From: Haematococcus lacustris
Lineage: Eukaryota > Chlorophyta > Chlorophyceae > Chlamydomonadales > Haematococcaceae
DNA length: 64,000 bases
Direction of reading: 5' to 3'
Assembly (NCBI GenBank): GCA_030144725.1
Contig: JASKMD010000155.1
Span: forward strand, 518,001 to 582,000
Position numbers and translations under genes: made by a program. The notes below the pieces were generated by a model. That model was not told the origin of the DNA. It ran no database searches and was given only the letters and a program-made list of their open reading frames with translations. This document shows positions 36,472 to 46,500 of the stretch, piece after piece; within the stretch, counting starts at the first letter, position 1, and the number at the start of each line of letters is the position of its first letter.

Positions 36472-37323
36472 CAGGGCTGTGACTATACGGGGTAAGTTAC
36501 GGATATACGGGTGGTAACCCGTACGTATGTATATCCGTAAGTAATACGGGTCAAATCCGGATCCAACCGCCACCCGTATGTGTGAAGCACCCAGTGACCT
36601 TCAAGCCCCGCAGCAGAATTAGTGCGTCGCGACGAGCGCACATCGACTGTCATGGAGCTGGGGTCACCACGCGCCACTCAGCGTCTTCAGATGCAGACAC
36701 TTCTGCGCCGGTCATCCATGGCCACTGCGGAGGATGTGCAGCAAATCCCCGGCGTCACTACTACCCTACCCCGGCGTCACTACTACTACTACCCCATGTC
36801 GTGCAGGTGCTGGAATCCCCGGCGTCACTACTACTACTACCCCATGTCGTGCAGGTGCTGGAAGGCATCTGGCGCAATACTCACGTCAGTGGCGCACGCT
36901 ACAAGGGCGCCAGTTCACTGCATGCATGACTTCATTGCATGGCTGAGATGGGGAGGGTTCAAGGTTCGGCAGCCTAGCAACCCAGCAGCTGCTGTGACAG
37001 TGCAGACCTGCTTAGGCACGAGGCTGAAGTTGATGTTGATGGCTGATGGTTGGGCTGCGAGAGGTTGGGATGAGTTAAGGTTGCAAACACACCAAGTAAC
37101 AAAGTAAGCAAGTATTGTAGGTTTGCGGAACAAGGGAAAGCAGGGTTGGCGGAAGCAGGGAAGGCGGAAGGGGAAAGGCGAAAAAGATGCCCCGCATGCT
37201 TGCATGGGCCCCTACGGCGGAACCCTTACGGATTGGTTAGGCGGAACCTTACGCGTGTGACCACGTATTACGGTAAGCACGTAAGCGGATCCGTATTCCG
37301 TAAGCCCGTATCCCACAGCCCTG
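36472..37323. mobile_element. hAT-like non-autonomous transposon with 8-bp TSD
   Basis: Left end CAGGGCTGTGACTATACGGG and right end (reverse complement) CAGGGCTGTGGGATACGGGC match at the first 10 bp and beyond with small changes. The flanks are GAAACTTG (36464-36471) and AAAACTTG (37324-37331), a 7/8 match consistent with an 8-bp duplication. Subterminal regions are rich in TACGG/CCGTA motifs on both sides (36480-36590 and 37200-37320), as hAT elements often have. It is 852 bp. The interior has a 48-bp unit duplicated at about 36767-36862 and no transposase frame. The CAGGG terminus and TSD length support hAT. Confidence 0.8.
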
Positions 37324-37378
37324 AAAACTTGGGAACAGGGCCATGACTTGACTTCATGCATCTTCCACACCCATGTGC

Positions 37379-37554
37379 AGGTTCTATGACCGGGACGTCT
37401 CAGCCGCGCTGAACATCCGCCGCTGTGCAGTCGGCCCAGGCCCACGCCCCACTGAGCTGTGCTACTGGGAAGGCCGCCCAGCCAGGCCAGGATTGGGTGG
37501 AGATACCGACAAGCCCTGCTGCGCAAGTGGCGGCGCAAGTGGCGGCAATAACCA
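37379..37554 (+). pseudogene. Fanzor C-terminal remnant, RuvC-III (DRDVSAALN)
   Basis: After an acceptor-like TGTGCAG, one frame reads RFYDRDVSAALNIRRCAVGP, then PRPTELCYWEGRP. DRDxxAALN is the RuvC-III motif with the catalytic Asp, as in TnpB and Fanzor. The remainder needs two frame changes: QDWVEI in a second frame, then ALLRKWRRKWRQ and a stop at about 37553 in a third. So the C-terminal end is complete but frameshifted. It starts 47 bp after the hAT-like element's right TSD. The subfamily differs from the fragment at 61222-61455 (DRDV against YRDC). Confidence 0.7.
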
Positions 37555-37639
37555 GCTACAGCAAGACAATCCAAGAAACCAAGATACCAAACCCCTCACA
37601 AAGGGGATGTGTGTGAGTAAGAGCTATAGAGTAGGGTAG

Positions 37640-37935
37640 AGCTCCTGCTAGTAGTAGACCTGGAGGCACACACACCAGAAGGCTGAGCTGAAGTGGGCAT
37701 TAGGCTCACTGTCAGTAGCCTTTACAACAGCGATCTCGCAGCCTGTGTTTGATTCCAACTCATGCTTTATATTGGTGTAGCATGAGGGCTGTAGGGTTTA
37801 GGAATTGTAAAACACAGCAAGAGCTGCAATCACAAACTGGCTGCAAGTTCCTTATTGTAAAGGCTACTGCTAGTGTGCCTAATGCCCACTTCAGCTCCGC
37901 CATTCTGGTATGTGTACTGGATATTCCTAGCTCGA
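37640..37935. repeat. Foldback (inverted repeat, arms about 100 bp)
   Basis: GGCTGAGCTGAAGTGGGCAT (about 37681-37700) and its continuation TTAGGCTCACTGTCAGTAGC pair with GCTACTGCTAGTGTGCCTAA (37862-37881) and TGCCCACTTCAGCTCCGCC. The inner parts GCAGCCTGTGTTTGAT and ATCACAAACTGGCTGC also pair, and CTCATGC/GCATGAG (37758-37786) closes a small central hairpin. No protein-coding function was seen. Confidence 0.8.
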
Positions 37936-37977
37936 GCTACTACACTACAAGCTGTACTACAGCCCCCTCATTCAGGC

Positions 37978-38114
37978 TGTCCCAACATGAGGTTGGTATT
38001 CTTCATGCAAATACTCACTCAATACTGCACCAATATCAATAGCGTTTGTCACGTTGTCACTGGCAAGCGGCGCGTTAACTCTTCCGAGTGAGGCCATGCC
38101 GGCGCAAGCGATCG
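37978..38114 (-). mobile_element. Element A right end, truncated by the second pentamer array
   Basis: The reverse complement matches about 130 bp at the right end of element A copy 2: TCTTCATGCAAATACTCACT, AGCGTTTGTCAC, AAGCGGCGCGTTAA, GTGAGGCCATGCCGGCGCAA and GCGATCGCG. Where element A continues GCGATCGCGGACAC, this copy changes to GCGATCGCGGGGC and enters the GGGGC array, so the junction is exact to the base. Confidence 0.85.
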
Positions 38115-41100
38115 CGGGGCGGGGCGGGGCGGGGCGGGGCGGGGCGGGGCGGGGCGGGGCGGGGCGGGGCGGGGCGGGGCGGGGCGGGGCGGGGCGGGGC
38201 GGGGCGGGGCGGGGCGGGGCGGGGCGGGGCGGGGCGGGGCGGGGCGGGGCGGGGCGGGGCGGGGCGGGGCGGGGCGGGGCGGGGCGGGGCGGGGCGGGGC
38301 GGGGCGGGGCGGGGCGGGGCGGGGCGGGGCGGGGCGGGGCGGGGCGGGGCGGGGCGGGGCGGGGCGGGGCGGGGCGGGGCGGGGCGGGGCGGGGCGGGGC
38401 GGGGCGGGGCGGGGCGGGGCGGGGCGGGGCGGGGCGGGGCGGGGCGGGGCGGGGCGGGGCGGGGCGGGGCGGGGCGGGGCGGGGCGGGGCGGGGCGGGGC
38501 GGGGCGGGGCGGGGCGGGGCGGGGCGGGGCGGGGCGGGGCGGGGCGGGGCGGGGCGGGGCGGGGCGGGGCGGGGCGGGGCGGGGCGGGGCGGGGCGGGGC
38601 GGGGCGGGGCGGGGCGGGGCGGGGCGGGGCGGGGCGGGGCGGGGCGGGGCGGGGCGGGGCGGGGCGGGGCGGGGCGGGGCGGGGCGGGGCGGGGCGGGGC
38701 GGGGCGGGGCGGGGCGGGGCGGGGCGGGGCGGGGCGGGGCGGGGCGGGGCGGGGCGGGGCGGGGCGGGGCGGGGCGGGGCGGGGCGGGGCGGGGCGGGGC
38801 GGGGCGGGGCGGGGCGGGGCGGGGCGGGGCGGGGCGGGGCGGGGCGGGGCGGGGCGGGGCGGGGCGGGGCGGGGCGGGGCGGGGCGGGGCGGGGCGGGGC
38901 GGGGCGGGGCGGGGCGGGGCGGGGCGGGGCGGGGCGGGGCGGGGCGGGGCGGGGCGGGGCGGGGCGGGGCGGGGCGGGGCGGGGCGGGGCGGGGCGGGGC
39001 GGGGCGGGGCGGGGCGGGGCGGGGCGGGGCGGGGCGGGGCGGGGCGGGGCGGGGCGGGGCGGGGCGGGGCGGGGCGGGGCGGGGCGGGGCGGGGCGGGGC
39101 GGGGCGGGGCGGGGCGGGGCGGGGCGGGGCGGGGCGGGGCGGGGCGGGGCGGGGCGGGGCGGGGCGGGGCGGGGCGGGGCGGGGCGGGGCGGGGCGGGGC
39201 GGGGCGGGGCGGGGCGGGGCGGGGCGGGGCGGGGCGGGGCGGGGCGGGGCGGGGCGGGGCGGGGCGGGGCGGGGCGGGGCGGGGCGGGGCGGGGCGGGGC
39301 GGGGCGGGGCGGGGCGGGGCGGGGCGGGGCGGGGCGGGGCGGGGCGGGGCGGGGCGGGGCGGGGCGGGGCGGGGCGGGGCGGGGCGGGGCGGGGCGGGGC
39401 GGGGCGGGGCGGGGCGGGGCGGGGCGGGGCGGGGCGGGGCGGGGCGGGGCGGGGCGGGGCGGGGCGGGGCGGGGCGGGGCGGGGCGGGGCGGGGCGGGGC
39501 GGGGCGGGGCGGGGCGGGGCGGGGCGGGGCGGGGCGGGGCGGGGCGGGGCGGGGCGGGGCGGGGCGGGGCGGGGCGGGGCGGGGCGGGGCGGGGCGGGGC
39601 GGGGCGGGGCGGGGCGGGGCGGGGCGGGGCGGGGCGGGGCGGGGCGGGGCGGGGCGGGGCGGGGCGGGGCGGGGCGGGGCGGGGCGGGGCGGGGCGGGGC
39701 GGGGCGGGGCGGGGCGGGGCGGGGCGGGGCGGGGCGGGGCGGGGCGGGGCGGGGCGGGGCGGGGCGGGGCGGGGCGGGGCGGGGCGGGGCGGGGCGGGGC
39801 GGGGCGGGGCGGGGCGGGGCGGGGCGGGGCGGGGCGGGGCGGGGCGGGGCGGGGCGGGGCGGGGCGGGGCGGGGCGGGGCGGGGCGGGGCGGGGCGGGGC
39901 GGGGCGGGGCGGGGCGGGGCGGGGCGGGGCGGGGCGGGGCGGGGCGGGGCGGGGCGGGGCGGGGCGGGGCGGGGCGGGGCGGGGCGGGGCGGGGCGGGGC
40001 GGGGCGGGGCGGGGCGGGGCGGGGCGGGGCGGGGCGGGGCGGGGCGGGGCGGGGCGGGGCGGGGCGGGGCGGGGCGGGGCGGGGCGGGGCGGGGCGGGGC
40101 GGGGCGGGGCGGGGCGGGGCGGGGCGGGGCGGGGCGGGGCGGGGCGGGGCGGGGCGGGGCGGGGCGGGGCGGGGCGGGGCGGGGCGGGGCGGGGCGGGGC
40201 GGGGCGGGGCGGGGCGGGGCGGGGCGGGGCGGGGCGGGGCGGGGCGGGGCGGGGCGGGGCGGGGCGGGGCGGGGCGGGGCGGGGCGGGGCGGGGCGGGGC
40301 GGGGCGGGGCGGGGCGGGGCGGGGCGGGGCGGGGCGGGGCGGGGCGGGGCGGGGCGGGGCGGGGCGGGGCGGGGCGGGGCGGGGCGGGGCGGGGCGGGGC
40401 GGGGCGGGGCGGGGCGGGGCGGGGCGGGGCGGGGCGGGGCGGGGCGGGGCGGGGCGGGGCGGGGCGGGGCGGGGCGGGGCGGGGCGGGGCGGGGCGGGGC
40501 GGGGCGGGGCGGGGCGGGGCGGGGCGGGGCGGGGCGGGGCGGGGCGGGGCGGGGCGGGGCGGGGCGGGGCGGGGCGGGGCGGGGCGGGGCGGGGCGGGGC
40601 GGGGCGGGGCGGGGCGGGGCGGGGCGGGGCGGGGCGGGGCGGGGCGGGGCGGGGCGGGGCGGGGCGGGGCGGGGCGGGGCGGGGCGGGGCGGGGCGGGGC
40701 GGGGCGGGGCGGGGCGGGGCGGGGCGGGGCGGGGCGGGGCGGGGCGGGGCGGGGCGGGGCGGGGCGGGGCGGGGCGGGGCGGGGCGGGGCGGGGCGGGGC
40801 GGGGCGGGGCGGGGCGGGGCGGGGCGGGGCGGGGCGGGGCGGGGCGGGGCGGGGCGGGGCGGGGCGGGGCGGGGCGGGGCGGGGCGGGGCGGGGCGGGGC
40901 GGGGCGGGGCGGGGCGGGGCGGGGCGGGGCGGGGCGGGGCGGGGCGGGGCGGGGCGGGGCGGGGCGGGGCGGGGCGGGGCGGGGCGGGGCGGGGCGGGGC
41001 GGGGCGGGGCGGGGCGGGGCGGGGCGGGGCGGGGCGGGGCGGGGCGGGGCGGGGCGGGGCGGGGCGGGGCGGGGCGGGGCGGGGCGGGGCGGGGCGGGGC

Positions 41101-41372
41101 GGGGCGGGGCGGGGCGGGGCGGGGCGGGGCGGGGCGGGGCGGGGCGGGGCGGGGCGGGGCGGGGCGGGGCGGGGCGGGGCGGGGCGGGGCGGGGCGGGGC
41201 GGGGCGGGGCGGGGCGGGGCGGGGCGGGGCGGGGCGGGGCGGGGCGGGGCGGGGCGGGGCGGGGCGGGGCGGGGCGGGGCGGGGCGGGGCGGGGCGGGGC
41301 GGGGCGGGGCGGGGCGGGGCGGGGCGGGGCGGGGCGGGGCGGGGCGGGGCGGGGCGGGGCGGGGCGGGGCGG
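38115..41372. repeat. GGGGC pentamer array, about 651 units
   Basis: About 3,257 bp of (GGGGC)n in which I saw no interruption or variant unit. Every unit has a CpG and a four-G run on the plus strand. The left edge is fused to an element A terminus; the right edge passes through GGCAACGGCTTCG into unique sequence about 380 bp before the GH9 reading frame. The four reading frames of more than 1,100 codons through it (Pro-Arg-Pro-Ala on the minus strand, Gly-Arg-Gly on the plus strand) are not genes. Confidence 0.98.
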
Positions 41373-41736
41373 CAACGGCTTCGAAGGTCTGCGGACATGG
41401 TAAAACACAATGCACACATATACCGTGTGATCGGGTATCAACAGGAGCCAGTAAGGTTCACTAAGGGCTACCCCCTTAGCTCTTGACCAAGACCTCACCC
41501 AACCCAGAAGTGGTGCTTGACTCGGTCGCTTGCGAGCGCTCCTCGTGCGCCATTGCCTTGCCTGGGTCCCATAACAAGCCAGCATACACGTAGATTTTTA
41601 AGTGTACTCACAACGCAATATTGTTAGACTATGAAACGCGCAGTCTCACACATTTGGATGTTTGAAGTCACTAGTAGCGCTGGGAATGATTGAAATCACT
41701 AGCAGCGACTAACAACGGCCTACTAGTTAGCAATCT
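41373..41736. other. Unique sequence between the pentamer array and repeat C
   Basis: No gene. It contains an 18-bp imperfect direct repeat (GAAGTCACTAGTAGCG and GAAATCACTAGCAGCG near 41664-41706). The promoter of the GH9 gene may lie here. Confidence 0.4.
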
Positions 41737-41905
41737 CCGACGCTGGCAGTCTCGTTGTCACCCGTAGCAAGTGACCGCACGAGCGGTGCGGTCCGATCGT
41801 GCGTGGGAGGTGCGGCTCCCCCAACGTGGAGCTGGCTGACAAGCCTTACGCTGCAGTCTTCTGCTGTAGCCTTACACTGCACGACTGACAACGTCATGCA
41901 AACAC
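41737..41905 (+). repeat. Dispersed repeat family C, copy 2
   Basis: Inverted copy of 12830-13068 lacking about 100 internal bases. It overlaps the first 50 codons of the open frame of the GH9 gene, so that part of the predicted protein is repeat-derived or not translated. Confidence 0.85.
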
Positions 41906-43475
41906 AGCGCGACAACCGCAACCTGTCGTGTCTGCAGATGAAGCCAAACCAAGAAGAACAGCGTGCAGCACCTCCCGCACTGCCTGTTGGACTCCGTGTT
42001 GCGTGCTCTGCCCGGCATACTGAGGTGGCGACTTCAGAGCAGTCCTCGCACTCCGGCATTGCAGCCCCACCTCGACAGCGATGCGGCAGCACGCGCAGCC
42101 GCAGCGCGGACTTGGCCAGCGCAGGCGACTCGCCATGCCTGGGCAGCGTGGTAGACGCGGCTGGCCTGTGCGAGACCCCCGACTATTCCACACCCAGCGA
42201 CCCTGACGTTAGTACATTTGCCCCCGCGCGCCAAGACGGCCACCACCAGTCAGGGCAGTTGGGACGCGACCTTCGGCGCAGCACATCGTGGCATCACGAA
42301 AGCTCCTACGCTGGTCGTGGTCGTGCTAGCAGCGCGACCGACACCGCCGCACCCCCGCGCTGGTCTGGTCGCAGGGGCGACGACGTCGATGTCAGCACCG
42401 CCTCTGACCCGTCTCCCGGCTCTCCTACGGCGGCCTACACCGGACCGTGGCCCGGGGACATTGTACACGAGCAGGCGCACCTTGCGGCCTGTGCATCTGG
42501 CCCTGGCCTTGGCCTGCCTGCGCTGGATCCCGCACGCTTCAGCACGCATGCAGGGTATGACCCCGACCAGCTGGACAGTGGCCACACCACCTACGCCATC
42601 AGCCCCATCGGCATCCGGCCTGCCTCCGCCATGCAGCACTCCCTGGCCGCCTGGTCAGACGACGCGTACCCCGCCCACCCTCCCGAAACAGGAGGTGCAG
42701 CGCTGACGAGCAGCAGCCAAGGGGGTTGGGGCCGCAGCAGCCAGTCCCGGGCTCAGGCTGCGGGCAGCCGCACACAGCGTGCTTTGCCAGGCCCCATCGC
42801 CCTAGCCAGGCCTGAAATGGCAGGGGAACCAGAGGGGGTGGAGGTGCAGCAGGCAGCCCCGCGCCAGGCCTCCGGCCCTGCTGCTGCTCCTGCTGCTGAC
42901 AGGGGTCGGCCTCTGTCACCTTTCAGTGGCTGCCCGCATGATGGGTGGGGGGAGGATGGGCAGAGGGAGGGGTGGGGACTGCAACCCTTGGGTGTGGTGC
43001 CCTGGGAGGGTGAGGTGTGGATGGACGACAACGGCAGCGGCGGTGAGGCTGGCAGGGCGGGCGGTGGGGCAGTAGCAGGGGTGGAGGTGGCTCTGGGTGA
43101 GTCCCTGGGCAGCAGCGCTGGGGAGAGGGGTGGGAGGGCTCAGGGGCTGGACCTGGCCAGCTCTCAGCCTGCAGGGGTGGCCGGCCTCAGCAGCCAGGGC
43201 AGTGGCAAGCCGCCGCGGCTGCCCCTAGCCCGCATGGGCACGGTGGGTCTGCGCGCTGCGGGGCTCACTGGCGCTCACCCAGGCATCCAGGCGGCGGTGG
43301 CGGCATCTGCTACTGGCAGCCTGATGCACCGGCTGCCACAGTTGGGCTCCGGCCAGTGGCAGCAGATGTCACACAGCGACATGGATCGATCCCTGGTGGC
43401 TTCATGCATGGCGGCGGCAGCTAGCTCACCCCGCCCTCCTGGCTCTACCCTGACTATGCAGCCTAATGCCACCTC

Positions 43476-43515
<40 letters not shown>

Positions 43516-46500
43516 CCTTGTGCCAGTGAGGTGTTAGTGTCAGGTGCCAGCTCTCACTCTCACTCCCACTCTCACTCTCACTCTCACCCCTCCCACTCAC
43601 ACGAGATTGAGCCTACACACACTGGCCTGCACCCACACTCTCAAACTTCAATGTGTGAGATAGATCAGCGCAGTGGGGCGTCACACTCCGGTGTGCAAGC
43701 TCACTCCCGGTCACACGCCCAGATCACCCTTGCAGCGGCCCTCCCCTCCCAGCTGGGATCCCGCACGCCCAGCAACTTGGAGATGTATGCCCAGCAGCAG
43801 CTGCAGCAGCAGTTGCAGCCGCAGTTGTACTGGCCCCTGCCCCACTACACCAGCCGCGCCACACCACAACTCACCAGCTCCCCGTTGCCCCTGACACACA
43901 TGCAGCTGGCCAGTGACCCCCCCTCCCACACTCTCGTCACACCTGTGCCTGCAGCTGGTCACACCTCCCTCACTCTTCACTCCACCCCCAGCAACAGTGC
44001 CCACCTGCCCCATTCCTCCATGCAGCCCTCCACCTCAGCATGGAGCTCAGCTTCCCGCCACAGCCCCCACAGCAGCCCCTCCCCAGGCAGCATGAGCAGC
44101 AGCAGCCAGCCAGGCCTCCCTGCCATGCTGTCAGAGCTGCATGGTGCGCCGTATCCCTCCCACCCCACCCCTGCCTATGCTCCAGGAGGGGCAGGGGACC
44201 CCGGCAGCATGGACCTGGGGTCCGCCCACCTGCTGTCCAGCACCTCTCAGCCCAGCAGTGCGCAGCTGAAGCGCTGGGAGGGGCAGCGGGTGAAAGACGG
44301 GATGAAGAACATCGTGCAGGCCCAGGCTCGAGCCCGGGCAGGGGCGCAGGGTCCAGGGGAGGGTGATGGCGAGGGAGGGGACTGGATGCTAGGAACAGGA
44401 GCGGGGAGGGTGGGGGGAGGGCGGGGCGGCTGCCTGTCCCCTCGTTCTGCTGAGATGCAGCTGAAGCAGCGCAAAGGGCCTGGCCTCGGTGGCGCTCCTC
44501 ACTCGGGGGACGGCAAGGGGCAAGGGAGGCAGGCAGCAGAGAAGGAGGCGATGCCCGGAGGTGACAAGGTGGCACTGGCAGCTGTGGAGGGTAGGGGGGC
44601 TGGGCAGGACAAGGTGGAGAAGGCAAAGCAGAGGGGCGGTCGCATGGCGCGCTTCAAGACAGTACTGGCCAGCTTCAAGCCACAGAACATCCAGGTGAGT
44701 GGCGGTCTCCATTCCACCACTGCGCTGTGTTCCTGAAGCCTTGCTGAGGCCCGCAACCTGGCAATGGGCATGGGCCATGATCAGCATGTGGACCACACTG
44801 GCCACCGGCCCCTCCATGGATGGGCTTACAGTGGGAGGCCTCATCAGCCTCTGCCATTTGCCCCAGTTGCCCTGACCCAGTCTGTATGTGACATCACATG
44901 CAAACCCACCATCACATGTTTGCCTTTGTGGTTGGAGGGGTGATTGGAAGAGTGACGGAGTGAACGACATGGCATATGTTGTCATCACCCCACAGCTGTG
45001 TGTTGCAGCAATGCTGAAACGAAGCTGGCTAATCCAACCAAACCCAACCTAACCTAACCTGACCTGACTAATTGTGTGCTGTGGCCACCACCGCAGGACT
45101 TTGACAAGATGTTCGACCCCCTGGCCCTGGCCTTCCTCTTTGTCTTCTGCTGTGGACTGGGTGGGTGCCAGCAGCAGCAAGTACCTAAACAGCTCTGCCT
45201 GGGCAGCACCACGCGCCTGAGGACGGCTGGCCATCAATGACTGTCCCCCTCCCTGACCACCTGACTGCCTGATCACCAACCCACACAAGCCCTGCCTGCC
45301 ACCTCCCTCCCTGCCTCACTACCTGCCTCACTACACTCACCCCACTACACACCTGCCTGGCTGGCCTTTGTCCCTCCTGCCCACCTGCCAGTTTGCCTGC
45401 TTGCCGCCTGCCCGCCTGCCCGCCCGCAGCTTGTGTGGGATGCTGGGAGCTGTCCAAGACTGTGATGCGCGACACTGTGTCAGACTTCCAGCTGAACTCC
45501 CCGTTGAGGGGCAACCCCTACCTGCTCATCGCCATCTCTTGGTGCGTAGGCAGCAGGCCGTCAAGCAAATGCAGCTCATGCCTGCCTGCCCACCCGCCTG
45601 ACCTGACCTGCCAGTCACTATGAATGCGCAGGTCCTTCTTCAACGCCATCCCACCCTACATCTTCATACACTACTGTTTCAGTGCGGGGCGCTCTTTCAA
45701 GTGAGCTGCTGCTACCACCAGAGCTCAGGCATGTTAAGCAGGGCCTTCCCAGCAGCAACCCAGCAGCATCCCAGCAGCAACCCAGCAGCAGCCCCAGCAG
45801 CCCCAGCAGCAGCCCCAGCAGCCCCAGCAGCAGCAGCAGCAGCCCCAGCAGCAGCAGCAGCAGCCCCAGCAGCAGCAGCAGCAGCCCCAGCAGCAGCAGC
45901 AGCCCCAGCAGCAGCAGCAGCAGCCCCAGCAGCAGCCCCAGCAGCAACCCCAGCAGCAGCAGCAGCCCCAGCAGCAGCAGCAGCAGCCCCAGCAGCAGCC
46001 CCAGCAGCAACCCCAGCAGCAGCAGCAGCCCCAGCAGCAGCAGCAGCAGCCCCAGCAGCCCCAGCAGCAACAGCAGCCCCAGCAGCAGCCGCCTCACAGG
46101 ACACCCACTCTCTCACAGCATACAGCCCACAGCCAGTGCTGCTGGACCCAGCATTGCAGGCAGCAGCAGGCTGACAGCCCAGGGGACAGACCAGGCGCAG
46201 CCAGGCTGTTGGTGGGGCTCGACTGCAGTTCTGCATCGGAGTGATTGTGGCAGAGTACAAGATGCTGCCTGTCCAGCTCCTTTGCCGGCGGAGTCTGCCT
46301 GCACTGCGGCCCACTGCTGCTTGACGGTGTCAGCAGCGTCATTGAATGACATTTGCCTGTCAATGTGGCTGCAACCTTCTCCCCTGCCTGCCTGCTCCCT
46401 AGCTTGCCGTGTGCTCCTGGCTGTGGTGTGGTGTGCAGGTTCATGACGCGCTGGCTGCCCTGGGTCAGCCTGCTGCTGCTGCTGGGCTCCATGTCCATCA

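Noticed and set aside
37972..41585. Reading frames of more than 1,100 codons through the second pentamer array
   Set aside because: Same artefact: four frames on two strands give the same repeats with unrelated ends.
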